Part shown: positions 8,319 through 17,526 of the stretch, one piece after another
Layout of the letters: each line of letters starts with the position of its first letter
Numbering within the stretch: the stretch's first letter is position 1
NCBI GenBank assembly: GCA_023818965.1
Contig: JAMWCD010000001.1
Coordinates: 1-64,000 of the forward strand
Source of the DNA: Candidatus Omnitrophota bacterium
GTDB lineage: Bacteria; Ratteibacteria; UBA8468; B48-G9; DTJG01
Length of the DNA stretch: 64,000 nt
Reading direction: 5' to 3'
Position numbers and translations under genes: made by a program
Notes under the pieces: model-generated
What the model was told of the DNA's origin: nothing
The model's input: the letters and a program-made list of their open reading frames with translations, nothing else
The model's database searches: none

Positions 8319-9134
8319 ATGGAAAAATATAATAGATGTTTGAACGGGTTGTTATCAATCAATATTGAGTTGACCAGCAGGTGTAATAAGGCATGCTGGA
8401 TGTGTGGCAGACGAAGGGTTGAAAAGGAAATGCCAGAAAGGGCAATTGCCTATGGGGATATGGATTTTGAGTTATTGAAAGAGATTGAAAAACAAATACC
8501 GTATGGAATTGTTGTTCAGTTCCATAAGGATGGTGAGGCATTATTGTATCCAAGATTTGGAGATGCTGCCCGTCTTTTTGAAGGCAGGATTAGAAATATT
8601 GTAACCAATGGGAAATTGCTTGTTGAAAAAGCTGACGAAATCATTGATAATCTTGAAACAATTTCTGTTTCCATAGTTGAGAATGACCCAGAAGCAGAAG
8701 AGCAACTTGAAATAATTAAAAAATTTCTTGAAATCAAAGGAAACAGGAATCCCGCCACTTCATTAAGGTTTGTGGGTGATATTGATGAATCAAAATATGC
8801 ATCACTTGGTTTGCTTATTGTAAGAAGACAGCTTCATTCTCCATTTGGTTCGTTTGCTTATAAGAAGAAGCCCCCAACGATTCCTGAAATAGGCATTTGC
8901 ATGGATTTTTTGAGTCATCCAACAATCAGCAGAGAAGGTGATTTCAGTATTTGCGTTCGTTTTGACCCTGAAAAACTCGGTGTTATCGGAAATGTAAAAG
9001 AGCAGACAATTTATCAACTGTGGAATAGCGAAATCAGAAAACAATGGCTTCAGTATCATATTGAAGGAAGAAGAGATAAGATTCCATTGTGTTCAAAATG
9101 TGAATACTGGGGCGTTCCAACATCAGGATTGTAA
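8319..9134 (+). CDS. Radical SAM protein with SPASM-like C-terminus
   Basis: This 271-residue radical-SAM enzyme has the [4Fe-4S] motif CNKACWMCG (CX3CX2C) near the N-terminus after IELTSRC. A C-terminal region has spaced Cys residues (ICMDF, FSICVRF, and CSKCEYWG at the end) resembling a SPASM/twitch auxiliary-cluster domain. The start chosen (8319) lies 2 bp after the previous stop; an upstream in-frame ATG (8277) overlaps the aminotransferase. No strong ribosome site is seen, so translation is probably coupled. The substrate is unknown; maturation of an unusual sugar is suggested by context. Confidence 0.8.
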   Translation: MEKYNRCLNGLLSINIELTSRCNKACWMCGRRRVEKEMPERAIAYGDMDFELLKEIEKQIPYGIVVQFHKDGEALLYPRFGDAARLFEGRIRNIVTNGKLLVEKADEIIDNLETISVSIVENDPEAEEQLEIIKKFLEIKGNRNPATSLRFVGDIDESKYASLGLLIVRRQLHSPFGSFAYKKKPPTIPEIGICMDFLSHPTISREGDFSICVRFDPEKLGVIGNVKEQTIYQLWNSEIRKQWLQYHIEGRRDKIPLCSKCEYWGVPTSGL

Positions 9135-9143
9135 ACATTCCAG

Positions 9144-10643
9144 ATGAAAGTTCTTCTTGTTAATGTTCCTTCGAGGGCTTATGACAGGACGCCACCACTT
9201 GGTCTTTTCTATGTTGCAGGAATCCTTGACAGGCAATCGCACCAGGTTAAAATTGTTGATATTTATTTGAAGGATGCCTCTTTAAAATCATTCAGTCCAT
9301 CATTTATTGATGATGAAATAAATTCGTTCATGCCTGATATTATAGGTTTCGGTGGGATAGTAACATCTTATTCAAGAGCAAAAATCCTTTCCTGCCATAT
9401 AAGGAAAAAATTTCCAGGTATTATTAAAATTGCAGGTGGTCCACTTGCATCTGTTTCACCATTACTTGTTGAAAAAGCAGGTATTGATGTTGTGTTTCAC
9501 GGTGAATGTGAATTGAGTTTACCTGCATGGCTTCAGTGCATTGAAAATAAAAAACCATTTGGTGAAATAAAAGGGATATCTTTTTTGCGTGATGGTAAGG
9601 CAGTGAGAAATCAGAATATGGAACAGGTGAAAAACCTTGATACAATTCCATTTCCTCCTTATGAAAAAATTGTCAGTTATGCTCCATACATCAATGAATC
9701 TGCGCCGGCAAGAATTTCAGAAGTTGCAAAAACTGCATACAATTATCCTGAGGTTATAAGGAATTTTTCTAAAAGAATTAAGAATAACCCACGTTATATT
9801 GAATTTATTTCAAAGAGGGGTTGTACCCATAAATGTTTTTTCTGTTACAGACATGTGCAGGGCATCAGGAGTCATAGTGTGGATTATGTTATAGAGCATA
9901 TGAAATTGCTACGTTCCCTTTATAACATCGGTGGATTTTATTTTGCTGATGAACTTTTCAACCATAATAAACAATGGGTTATGGAATTGTGTGAAAAAAT
10001 AAAAAAATATTTTCCTGACATTTTCTTTATCGTCTGCGGTGCAAGGGTTGACATGATGGATTCTGAAATGCTTGATGCCTTGAAAGAAAGCGGTTGTATT
10101 GAAATCAGTTATGGTCAGGAGTCAGGCGCAGATACTGTCTTAAATGAGTATCAAAAGGCAGTTACTGTTGAACAGAATTTTGAGGTAACCCGTTTGACCC
10201 TTGAAAAAGGAATATTTTCTCCTGTTCAACTTGTGATCGGTTCTCCTTCAGAAAGTCCTGAAACAGTGAAACAGACAATAAAATTTTTGAAAAAATTGAA
10301 GGTTTATACTGCCTCCATCAACTATCTCCTTCCATTGCCTGAAACACCTTCCTGGCAGTATGCGATGTCCCATAATTTAATCAAAGACATTGAAAGATAC
10401 CTTGAAGATGTTGTTGAATTCGGAGCAGGTTATCCTTACGTCAATCTTACAAAGTACCCGGAAAAAACTTTTAGTACATGGGTTGGGATGATCGGTGTGA
10501 AATTGAATGCCCTGTACTGGAAAAGAAAAAGAAAATGGATAAGATTTTTCATTGAAGACATTAAATTTTTTATCCTCTGGAGGTTTCCATCTTTTTACAA
10601 ACTTCTTTCAAGATTGAAGAAATTTATAAAGAGGGGTTTTTGA
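9144..10643 (+). CDS. B12-binding-domain radical SAM enzyme
   Basis: This 499-residue protein has an N-terminal cobalamin-binding Rossmann domain (residues 1-150, starting MKVLLVNVPSRAYDRTPPLG) and a radical-SAM domain with RGCTHKCFFCYR (CX3CX2C) near residue 225, followed by FADELF and ISYGQESGAD. The C-terminus is basic and hydrophobic. B12 radical-SAM proteins often methylate unactivated carbons or make carbon-carbon bonds. It lies 9 bp after the SPASM-like radical-SAM gene and 1 bp before a glycosyltransferase-like gene. The substrate is unknown; a modified glycan sugar is inferred. Confidence 0.85.
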   Translation: MKVLLVNVPSRAYDRTPPLGLFYVAGILDRQSHQVKIVDIYLKDASLKSFSPSFIDDEINSFMPDIIGFGGIVTSYSRAKILSCHIRKKFPGIIKIAGGPLASVSPLLVEKAGIDVVFHGECELSLPAWLQCIENKKPFGEIKGISFLRDGKAVRNQNMEQVKNLDTIPFPPYEKIVSYAPYINESAPARISEVAKTAYNYPEVIRNFSKRIKNNPRYIEFISKRGCTHKCFFCYRHVQGIRSHSVDYVIEHMKLLRSLYNIGGFYFADELFNHNKQWVMELCEKIKKYFPDIFFIVCGARVDMMDSEMLDALKESGCIEISYGQESGADTVLNEYQKAVTVEQNFEVTRLTLEKGIFSPVQLVIGSPSESPETVKQTIKFLKKLKVYTASINYLLPLPETPSWQYAMSHNLIKDIERYLEDVVEFGAGYPYVNLTKYPEKTFSTWVGMIGVKLNALYWKRKRKWIRFFIEDIKFFILWRFPSFYKLLSRLKKFIKRGF

Positions 10644-10644
10644 A

Positions 10645-12564
10645 ATGATTGATTTTTCTGAATCCATGTTAAGAGATAAACTGAAAGAACCTTTGCATCA
10701 CTTCCTGGGTCCACGAATTCCTGAAAATGCAACAATTGGATTGTGCACATCAGAAAAAGAAGTAATTTTTATGAAAGAAAAATATGGTTCAGGTATTGAT
10801 GTTTTGATAGCATTGACACCTCAGGCAATATATCAGTGTTATGTGATGAAAATACCTTATTATAAAATTGAGGATTTTTTTGATGTTAATTTCTTTGTCA
10901 TTGCGGATGAGTGGATGCTGAAAATTGAAAAAAAATGGATTGATGAAATTGACTCTTATTTGATGAAAAATTTTACACCTTTTGAAAAATATGATTTTAA
11001 ACCAGGTTTTCTGTATTTTTTCTTTCTTAAGGTGATGTATGACATGGTATTCAGGGCTGCGATTGGTCTTGCCCACCTTCTTTTATCCTGCAAACCTGAA
11101 AGGATTGTTTATTTCGGTTCTGACAAATTTTCAATAACGGATACTCTTTTTTTTAATGAATCTGTCTACAAGATAATTCTTCCTGCTTTTGCAAAGACGT
11201 ATGATGTGACCTTAGAACCATTATCTCCGATAGAGAAAAAAACAGTTGAAATTTTTAAAAAAGAAAAATTCCTGAGGATATTGAAACAGATCGTCAAAAA
11301 AGTGATAAATGCAGCAGGGAAAAGAAAAATGGAATTCCATAAGCCGTACATATTATATAAACCAGGTTACGATGTTGACTTTGTTATTAAATTTTCAGAC
11401 GAATTTTTCTTTAAAAACTTTTCGGTCATTTTCCCTTTTATCAGTAAACTGAAAATTGAAAGTGGTCTGGTTTTTCCATCATATGAAATATGGGGAAAAA
11501 TACGTTCTGAAAAATTTTTCAAAGATCCATTTGTCTGGTTCGGAGTTGATTTATTTACTTCTGTCGAAAAACATCTTTATTACTGGATGACAAAAATTAT
11601 TCCTGAAATGTGGATAGCATTTTTGAAACTGAATAAATTTTTAATGTTTCACAGACCACAGTGTGTTTTTTTATTTGCTCCATTGGAAATCAAAGATTTT
11701 GCACTTATTCAATCATCACGATGTCTTAAAATTCCTGTAATTTTTTATCAGCATGGGGGTTTTGAGGGATACTGTGAATATACAGTATATGATATGACAG
11801 ATTTAAGGCAATGTGATTATAGATTTGTTTATGGACAGGGTGTTGCGAATTATTTTAATTACAGGAAGTCGCTTTACACTGAGAAAATGGCACACATTAT
11901 TCCTGTTGGTTCGGCAAAAATTGATGCATTAAAAAATAAAAAAGTCAATAAGGAAAAAATTTATGAACATCTTGGCATTGAAAAAAGTAAAAAAATCATT
12001 TTTTACATTCCGACAAGTTACCAGTATCACTGGTATATGTCAAGGGAAGCATATCTTGGTTGTATGTATTTCGAAATGCTCGTTGAAATTTCAAAATTAT
12101 TTTCTGAATTTCCTGATGTTCAATTTATTTATAAGCCATTTCCTGAATCACCCCCTGACCCTGCTGTGGAAATTTTTCAAAGGCATTGCCCGAACTGTAA
12201 AATAACCAGAGAATATTCAGTTTATGAAATTGCATCAATAAGTGATGGCATTGTTGTTGACCTTCCATCAACAGCATTACTGGAAGTCCTGCTGACTGAT
12301 AAACCCATCATCGTTTTTTCTGACAAAAGATTTATATGTCTTCTTGCCGAGGCAAAAGAGATTCTTTCAAAAAGGGCGATTATTGAAGAAGAAATTACGG
12401 GTTTTTTCAATTCTCTCAGACAATTTGTTTCATCTGATCTGAAGAGTTTAAAAAATTATGACAGGACATTTCTAAGAGAGTACGGAACATTTCTTGACGA
12501 TGGAAAAAGTGCTGAAAGAGCACTTAAAAAAATAAAGGAAATTACTGGAAAACAAAATGCCTGA
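10645..12564 (+). CDS. Large surface-carbohydrate (GT-B-like) transferase
   Basis: This 639-residue cytoplasmic protein has no signal peptide. The C-terminal half looks like the capsule/CDP-glycerophosphotransferase type GT-B fold: a FYQHGGFEGYCEY segment, IFYIPTSYQYHWYM, IYKPFPESP and the nucleotide-binding-like DGIVVDLPSTALLEVLLTDKP. The N-terminal half is not recognised. It overlaps wzx by 8 bp. A role in polymerising or decorating the glycan is inferred. The donor and acceptor are unknown. Confidence 0.65.
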   Translation: MIDFSESMLRDKLKEPLHHFLGPRIPENATIGLCTSEKEVIFMKEKYGSGIDVLIALTPQAIYQCYVMKIPYYKIEDFFDVNFFVIADEWMLKIEKKWIDEIDSYLMKNFTPFEKYDFKPGFLYFFFLKVMYDMVFRAAIGLAHLLLSCKPERIVYFGSDKFSITDTLFFNESVYKIILPAFAKTYDVTLEPLSPIEKKTVEIFKKEKFLRILKQIVKKVINAAGKRKMEFHKPYILYKPGYDVDFVIKFSDEFFFKNFSVIFPFISKLKIESGLVFPSYEIWGKIRSEKFFKDPFVWFGVDLFTSVEKHLYYWMTKIIPEMWIAFLKLNKFLMFHRPQCVFLFAPLEIKDFALIQSSRCLKIPVIFYQHGGFEGYCEYTVYDMTDLRQCDYRFVYGQGVANYFNYRKSLYTEKMAHIIPVGSAKIDALKNKKVNKEKIYEHLGIEKSKKIIFYIPTSYQYHWYMSREAYLGCMYFEMLVEISKLFSEFPDVQFIYKPFPESPPDPAVEIFQRHCPNCKITREYSVYEIASISDGIVVDLPSTALLEVLLTDKPIIVFSDKRFICLLAEAKEILSKRAIIEEEITGFFNSLRQFVSSDLKSLKNYDRTFLREYGTFLDDGKSAERALKKIKEITGKQNA

Positions 12565-14089
12565 AGATTCATTGAAAAAGAGATATTTTTATAAACTTTC
12601 TGTGACCCTTGCTGGTTATGCAATGGGCTTGATTACAATGGGAATTATTCCCCGTGGGCTTGGACCAAAGGCATTCGGGGATTTTAATTTTATCACAAAT
12701 TTTTTCTCTCAAATTGTAAGTTTTCTTGATATGGGTAGTTCAACTGCATTCCTCACAAAACTTTCACAGAGACAGGAAGAAAAAGGAATTTTTGTTTTTT
12801 ATCTTTATTTTGCGCTTGTGATTACTGCTTTTGTGATGTTTTTTGTCATAATTTCCCGGTTATTCTCCCTGCATATGAAATTCTGGCCAGGTCAGTCAAT
12901 GTTTTTTGTGTACTGTGGTGTGATATGGGCAATTATGAACTGGCTGGCTAATGTTTTAAATCAGGCAACTGATGCCTATGGATTGACTGTTGCAGCAGAA
13001 ATGAAAAAACTGTATCAGAAATTGTTCAGCGTTATTGTCATTGTCGTTCTTTTCTACTTAAATCTTATAAATCTGAAAACATTTTTTCTTTACCAGTATT
13101 TCATTCAAATTTTTCTTGTAGCATCGTTTTTAGTCGTTCTCAGAGATGCAGGAAAATTACCATCACAATGGAATCTTTCCATCCAGGCACGAAATTTTTA
13201 CGTTAAGGAATTTGTTCAGTATTGCCATCCATTGTTTTTTTATTCCCTTGTCAGTTTATTGACAGGTATTTTTGACCGATGGATTTTGCAGTATTTTGGC
13301 GGAAGTGTTCAACAGGGTTTTTATGGTTTAGGGTTTCAAATTTGTTCACTGTGTATGCTCTTCACATCTTCCCTGACCCCACTATTTATAAGAGAGTTTG
13401 CTATTGCATATGCAAGGAATGACAGGGATAGAATGGCTTTTCTCTTCCGCAGATACATTCCACTGTTTTATGTTATCACTGCATATTTTTCATGTTTTGC
13501 AGCCACAAATGCTGATAGAGTGATAATGATTCTTGCAGGTCCTCAATATCAATTTGCCCTGATTCCTGTGATTTTGATGTGCCTTTTTCCGATTCATTCA
13601 ACCTATGGACAATTGAGTAATTCTGTATTTCTTGCGACAGACCAGACAAAACTGTACAGGAATATTGGTGTTCCTTTTATGATTTTTGGGGTTCCACTGA
13701 CATACATTTTCATTGCTCCACATCATAAATTTGGTTTAGAAATGGGAGCCACAGGGCTTGCAATAAAAATGCTTTTATTCCAGTTCCTTCATGTTAACAT
13801 CTGCCTTTATTTCAATGCAAGATATTTAAAAATTTCATTTTTCAGATATCTTGTACATCAGATTCTTTCGGTCCTGGTCATCGGTATTATTGCAATTTTC
13901 TCAAGATTTGCAATGGAAAAAATTATTCCTGGATTTCATTTTATTGTAAAACTTGTTTTTAATGGAATACTGTATTCAGGAATTCTTGCTTTTCTTGCTT
14001 ACTTTTATCCAAGGATATTTGGTTTAAAACAGGATGATATTGGCATGATATATACAATCGTGCGGAGGGGACTTGACAAAACAAAATAA
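12557..14089 (+). CDS. Wzx-like polysaccharide flippase
   Basis: This 510-residue integral membrane protein has about 12-14 hydrophobic helices across its length, typical of the MOP/Wzx exporters that flip lipid-linked oligosaccharide across the inner membrane. The N-terminus contains GYAMGLITMGIIPRGLGPKAFGDFNF, close to the family's first helix and loop. Its start lies inside the end of the preceding gene. Its final codons overlap the promoter of the next transcription unit (TTGACA at 14073). Together with the glycosyltransferases it marks a lipid-linked glycan export pathway. Confidence 0.88.
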   Translation: MPEDSLKKRYFYKLSVTLAGYAMGLITMGIIPRGLGPKAFGDFNFITNFFSQIVSFLDMGSSTAFLTKLSQRQEEKGIFVFYLYFALVITAFVMFFVIISRLFSLHMKFWPGQSMFFVYCGVIWAIMNWLANVLNQATDAYGLTVAAEMKKLYQKLFSVIVIVVLFYLNLINLKTFFLYQYFIQIFLVASFLVVLRDAGKLPSQWNLSIQARNFYVKEFVQYCHPLFFYSLVSLLTGIFDRWILQYFGGSVQQGFYGLGFQICSLCMLFTSSLTPLFIREFAIAYARNDRDRMAFLFRRYIPLFYVITAYFSCFAATNADRVIMILAGPQYQFALIPVILMCLFPIHSTYGQLSNSVFLATDQTKLYRNIGVPFMIFGVPLTYIFIAPHHKFGLEMGATGLAIKMLLFQFLHVNICLYFNARYLKISFFRYLVHQILSVLVIGIIAIFSRFAMEKIIPGFHFIVKLVFNGILYSGILAFLAYFYPRIFGLKQDDIGMIYTIVRRGLDKTK

Positions 14090-14122
14090 TTATGTTTTAA
14101 TTGTTTAAAACAAATTAAACAA
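14073..14122 (+). promoter_or_regulatory. Internal promoter and GbsR-like operator of second glycan operon
   Basis: TTGACA (14073-14078), a 17-bp spacer and TTTAAT (14096-14101) form a good promoter overlapping the end of wzx. TTTAAAACAAATTAAACAA (14104-14122) lies directly against the next ATG. It matches 18 of 19 bases with the site on the regulator gene at 4243-4261, and GGACTTGACAAAA is also shared. It contains two TTAAA half-sites 11 bp apart. No Shine-Dalgarno site is seen between the operator and ATG. Confidence 0.65.
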
Positions 14123-14818
14123 ATGAATGCCGCAATAATATTTGCAAAGGGTTCAGAGAAAGGGAAAAGAAATATCAACCTGTATCTTGTTGATGGAAAG
14201 CCATTGATTTATTACTCAATAAAGGCAGCCCTTGATACAGTCAGTATACAGTCAGTTTTTGTTTCAACTGATGATGAGGAAATTTCACACATTGCGGGTG
14301 GATTTTCCTGCAGGATTATCAGAAGAAAGATTTCAACTGACCATGATGGAATGGGACCAGCAATTGTTGAGGCAGTAAATCAAATTAATGAAAGAAATGA
14401 ATTTGAAAACATTGTGCTTTTGTCAGGAAACACAGCAATGGTCAATAGCCATCTTATTGAGAAAGCCCTTGATGTTTTGAAAAAGAAAAATGATGTTAGT
14501 TCAGTCATTTCTGTCTGGAAGGCAAAGCATGATCATCCAAATTTTGCATTGATTAAAAAAAATAATACTGTTTCACCACTACTTGATAAACCAATTCCAG
14601 ATGATGTTTATTTTTACGATGGTTCTGTTTGTGCCATCAGGAGTAAAATTATCAATCACAGATGCTTCAATTTCAGAAACTGGTGGGCATATCTTCCTGA
14701 TTGCGTTTTCCTTGTAAGACCCTGGCCTACAGGAAGGGATGTTCACGATAGTTATGGGCTTGCCCTTGCAAGATGGTGGATTGAAAATGCGTTGATTGAT
14801 GTCAGCGAGGAACTATGA
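14123..14818 (+). CDS. Divergent NeuA-like cytidylyltransferase
   Basis: This 231-residue protein has the fold and length of CMP-sugar-acid synthetases (VFVSTDDEEISHIA, then IVLLSGNTAMV in place of VxLxPTSP, and YFYDGSVCAI in place of the product loop). The N-terminal CTP-binding signature is degraded to IFAKGSEKGKRNIN, with the usual ARGGSK lost. The C-terminal acidic metal motif is replaced by PTGRDVHDSYGLALA. It may use another sugar or be non-catalytic. First gene of the second glycan operon; overlaps the dehydrogenase gene by ATGA. Confidence 0.7.
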   Translation: MNAAIIFAKGSEKGKRNINLYLVDGKPLIYYSIKAALDTVSIQSVFVSTDDEEISHIAGGFSCRIIRRKISTDHDGMGPAIVEAVNQINERNEFENIVLLSGNTAMVNSHLIEKALDVLKKKNDVSSVISVWKAKHDHPNFALIKKNNTVSPLLDKPIPDDVYFYDGSVCAIRSKIINHRCFNFRNWWAYLPDCVFLVRPWPTGRDVHDSYGLALARWWIENALIDVSEEL

Positions 14819-15789
14819 AAAAAATAAGAGTACTTGTTTCAACTCATCCATTTGCAAAATCAAATCCAGTTGCTGCTGAGTTGATTCTGCAGCAGGGATG
14901 GGAACTTGAATTCAATCCATATGGAAGAAAAATAACTCCATCTGAGTTGAAAATGTTATTGCCTGAAGTTGATGCCCTGATAGCAGGGACAGAGAGAATT
15001 GATGCAGAGGTTCTTGAATATGCTGCTGACTTAAAACTGATTTCGAGGGTTGGAATCGGAGTTGACAATATTGACTGGAATGAAATTAAAAAGCGTGGTA
15101 TTGAGGTTGCATATACGCCTGATGCACCAAGTTTATCAGTTGCAGAATTAACCCTGAGTTTAATGATAAACCTGTTGAGGGGAATTCACATTGCTGACAT
15201 TGAAATGCACAAAAAAAACTGGAAGAGGGTTACTGGATATGAACTTACAAATAAGACAATCGGTATTATTGGCATGGGAAGGGTAGGGAAAAATGTTGTG
15301 AAACTTTTACAACCATTTCATTGCAAAATCCTTTTTAATGATATTAAACCTGATTTTGAGTTTATAGAAAAATACAAATTGAAACTGGTGGAAAAGGAAG
15401 AGATTTATAAAAATGCGATGATTGTGAGTTTTCATGTTCCATTAACACCAGATACACATCTGATGGTTAATGAAAAAGTTTTTCAATCAATGAGACACGA
15501 TGCATACCTTATTAACACTTCAAGAGGCCAGATTGTTGATGAAGAATGTCTTTATAATGCCTTGAAAAATAACCAAATTGCAGGTGCTGCCATTGATGTT
15601 TATTCAGAAGAACCATATCACGGCAAGCTTACAGGACTACCTAACATTATACTGACCTGTCATATGGGTTCCTGTACAGAAGAAAGCAGATCTGCTATGG
15701 AAATTGGTGCTGCAGAAGCGGTTGTTGATTTTTTCAATGGACGACCATTAAAAAACAGGGTACCGGATGAGATGAGGATTTCTATATGA
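14815..15789 (+). CDS. D-2-hydroxyacid dehydrogenase (SerA-like)
   Basis: This 324-residue protein is of the D-isomer-specific 2-hydroxyacid dehydrogenase family. It has the NAD motif GIIGMGRVGKNVV near residue 155, the catalytic Arg in INTSRGQIVDE and the His in CHMGSCTEES. It lacks the C-terminal ACT domain of long SerA proteins. Position between two cytidylyltransferase genes and a radical-SAM gene argues for oxidation or reduction of a sugar-acid or hydroxy-acid precursor of the glycan rather than serine synthesis. This is inference. Confidence 0.85.
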   Translation: MKKIRVLVSTHPFAKSNPVAAELILQQGWELEFNPYGRKITPSELKMLLPEVDALIAGTERIDAEVLEYAADLKLISRVGIGVDNIDWNEIKKRGIEVAYTPDAPSLSVAELTLSLMINLLRGIHIADIEMHKKNWKRVTGYELTNKTIGIIGMGRVGKNVVKLLQPFHCKILFNDIKPDFEFIEKYKLKLVEKEEIYKNAMIVSFHVPLTPDTHLMVNEKVFQSMRHDAYLINTSRGQIVDEECLYNALKNNQIAGAAIDVYSEEPYHGKLTGLPNIILTCHMGSCTEESRSAMEIGAAEAVVDFFNGRPLKNRVPDEMRISI

Positions 15790-16802
15790 AAAAACAACCT
15801 TTTATCAGTGTTAATGCAAACATTCATTTTCTCTATATGACAAAGCAGGAAGAACAAAGTCCTGTGTATCAGGAATACAGGAAAAAATGGTATCAGAACC
15901 CTGAAACTTTTACTGCTGGCAGTTTTCCATTACATCTTGACATAGAATCAACAAGTTTGTGCAATTTGAACTGTCCTTTTTGCTCATTCAAATCAGTTCA
16001 TCGTGGGTGGAAAAGAGGAAATATGGAGTGGAACCTTTATAAAAAAATTATTGATGAAGGGAAAGAGCACCGTCTTTATTCAATAAAATTAAGTTTACGG
16101 GGGGAACCTCTTTTGCATCCTGAAATTTTTAAAATGATTGAATATGCCAGAAAAAGTGGAGTGATTGATATTTATTTTAATACCAATGCAGTGCTACTTG
16201 ATGAACAAAAGGCAGATGCCATCATTAATTCACAGGTCAATAGAATTTCAATTTCTTTTGAGGGCTACGAAAAAAATCTTTATGAAAAAAACAGGATTGG
16301 AGCACGTTTTGAAGATGTTGTAAAAAATATAGAAACACTTGTGAATAAAAGGAACAGAAAAAACACGAAATACCCGAGAATTAGAATTCAAACTGTTCTT
16401 ATTCCTGAAATGGAAAACATCCTTGAACAGTATAAAAATTTCTGGATGGAAAAAGGTGTGGATGAAATCGCATACCTTGATCTTGAAAAAGAACCTGAGA
16501 ATAATGAAGATTTAAGTTATCCATGGGTTTGTCCACAATTATGGCAGAGAATGACCATATGGTATGATGGAACATTACTGCCCTGTGTTCATGATACTTA
16601 TGGAATTATGCGAATTGGCAATGTTTCAGAAATAAATATTGCAGATGCCTGGCACAGTACAGTTGAAAATGGTTACCGGCTTATTCATCAGTCCGGCTAT
16701 GGTGAAACCCTTTATTCATGCAGAATATGTCCGTTAAGGGCAGGACAGGTAAGAAGAATTAAAAAGGAGATATGCCATGATACCAGCACTATTAATAGGT
16801 AG
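15786..16802 (+). CDS. Radical SAM/SPASM protein
   Basis: This 338-residue enzyme has the cluster motif CNLNCPFCSF (CX3CX2C) after DIESTSL. A C-terminal SPASM domain is indicated by CPQLWQRMTIWYDG, LPCVHDTYG, IGNVSE, DAW and the final CRICPLR. Such enzymes often modify peptides or aminoglycosides. It overlaps the preceding gene by 4 bp and the next one by 26 bp, so it is clearly part of the operon. The substrate is unknown. Confidence 0.85.
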   Translation: MKKQPFISVNANIHFLYMTKQEEQSPVYQEYRKKWYQNPETFTAGSFPLHLDIESTSLCNLNCPFCSFKSVHRGWKRGNMEWNLYKKIIDEGKEHRLYSIKLSLRGEPLLHPEIFKMIEYARKSGVIDIYFNTNAVLLDEQKADAIINSQVNRISISFEGYEKNLYEKNRIGARFEDVVKNIETLVNKRNRKNTKYPRIRIQTVLIPEMENILEQYKNFWMEKGVDEIAYLDLEKEPENNEDLSYPWVCPQLWQRMTIWYDGTLLPCVHDTYGIMRIGNVSEINIADAWHSTVENGYRLIHQSGYGETLYSCRICPLRAGQVRRIKKEICHDTSTINR

Positions 16803-17526
16803 GGAAGGAAGTTCAGGATTTCCAGGGAAAAACATATATATTGTTGTTGGAAGGCATATGATGGAGTATCCTTTACTCGCCGCAAAACATTCAAAATATG
16901 TTGATGAAATCTATATTTCAACTGACTCAAAAAAAATCAAGGAAATTGGCAGTAAATATGGAACAAAAATTATTGAAAGACCTCCAGAATTATGCACAAA
17001 TCAGGCACTTGGTGAAGATGTTTTTGCTCATGGCTACAGGTATATCAGGGACACTTCAGGAAAACCAATTGAACTTGTGGTGCTATTGTTTTGCAATGCA
17101 CCAACTGTTCTGGCAAAGACAATAGATGAGGCAATTGAACTATTAAGAAAAAATCCTGAAGCAGATTCTGCTGTAAGTGTTTCAATTTACAATATGTGGA
17201 GTCCTCTAAGAGCAAGAAAACTTGGAAAGGATGGTTTTTTGTATCCATTTGTTCCATTTGAAGTTTTTGGAGATGTGAGCAAACTCAGTTGCGACAGAGA
17301 TTCTCAGGGAGATGTTTATTTTGCTGATATGGGAGTTTCTGTTGTAAGACCCCATTGCCTTGAAAATCTTAAAGAGGGACTTTTACCGCAAAGATGGATG
17401 GGAAAGAAAATATTACCGGTTCTCCAGTGGGGAGGACTTGATGTTGATTTCAAATGGCAGATTCCACTTGTTGAATACTGGTTAAAAGAACATGGTTTTA
17501 CAGAAACAAGAACCCCGTATGAATAA
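16777..17526 (+). CDS. NeuA-like cytidylyltransferase
   Basis: This 249-residue third member of the CMP-sugar-acid synthetase family retains a recognisable nucleotide-binding start, LIGREGSSGFPGKN, plus IYISTDSKKI and VVLLFCNAPT. GDVYFADMGVSVV is the substrate loop, and GGLDVDFKWQ is the acidic metal region. It overlaps the end of the radical-SAM gene, and the SDR gene overlaps its end. The pairing with an SDR recalls ptmA/ptmB in flagellin glycosylation, a similarity of layout only. Confidence 0.8.
   Translation: MIPALLIGREGSSGFPGKNIYIVVGRHMMEYPLLAAKHSKYVDEIYISTDSKKIKEIGSKYGTKIIERPPELCTNQALGEDVFAHGYRYIRDTSGKPIELVVLLFCNAPTVLAKTIDEAIELLRKNPEADSAVSVSIYNMWSPLRARKLGKDGFLYPFVPFEVFGDVSKLSCDRDSQGDVYFADMGVSVVRPHCLENLKEGLLPQRWMGKKILPVLQWGGLDVDFKWQIPLVEYWLKEHGFTETRTPYE

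Noticed and set aside
8319..10643. Ribosomally synthesised peptide (RiPP) cluster around the radical-SAM genes
   Set aside because: No short precursor-like gene was found between 4.7 and 17.5 kb, and neighbours are nucleotide-sugar and glycan genes.
14815..15789. Serine-biosynthesis SerA
   Set aside because: No ACT domain, and the gene is locked in a glycan operon between cytidylyltransferase and radical-SAM genes.
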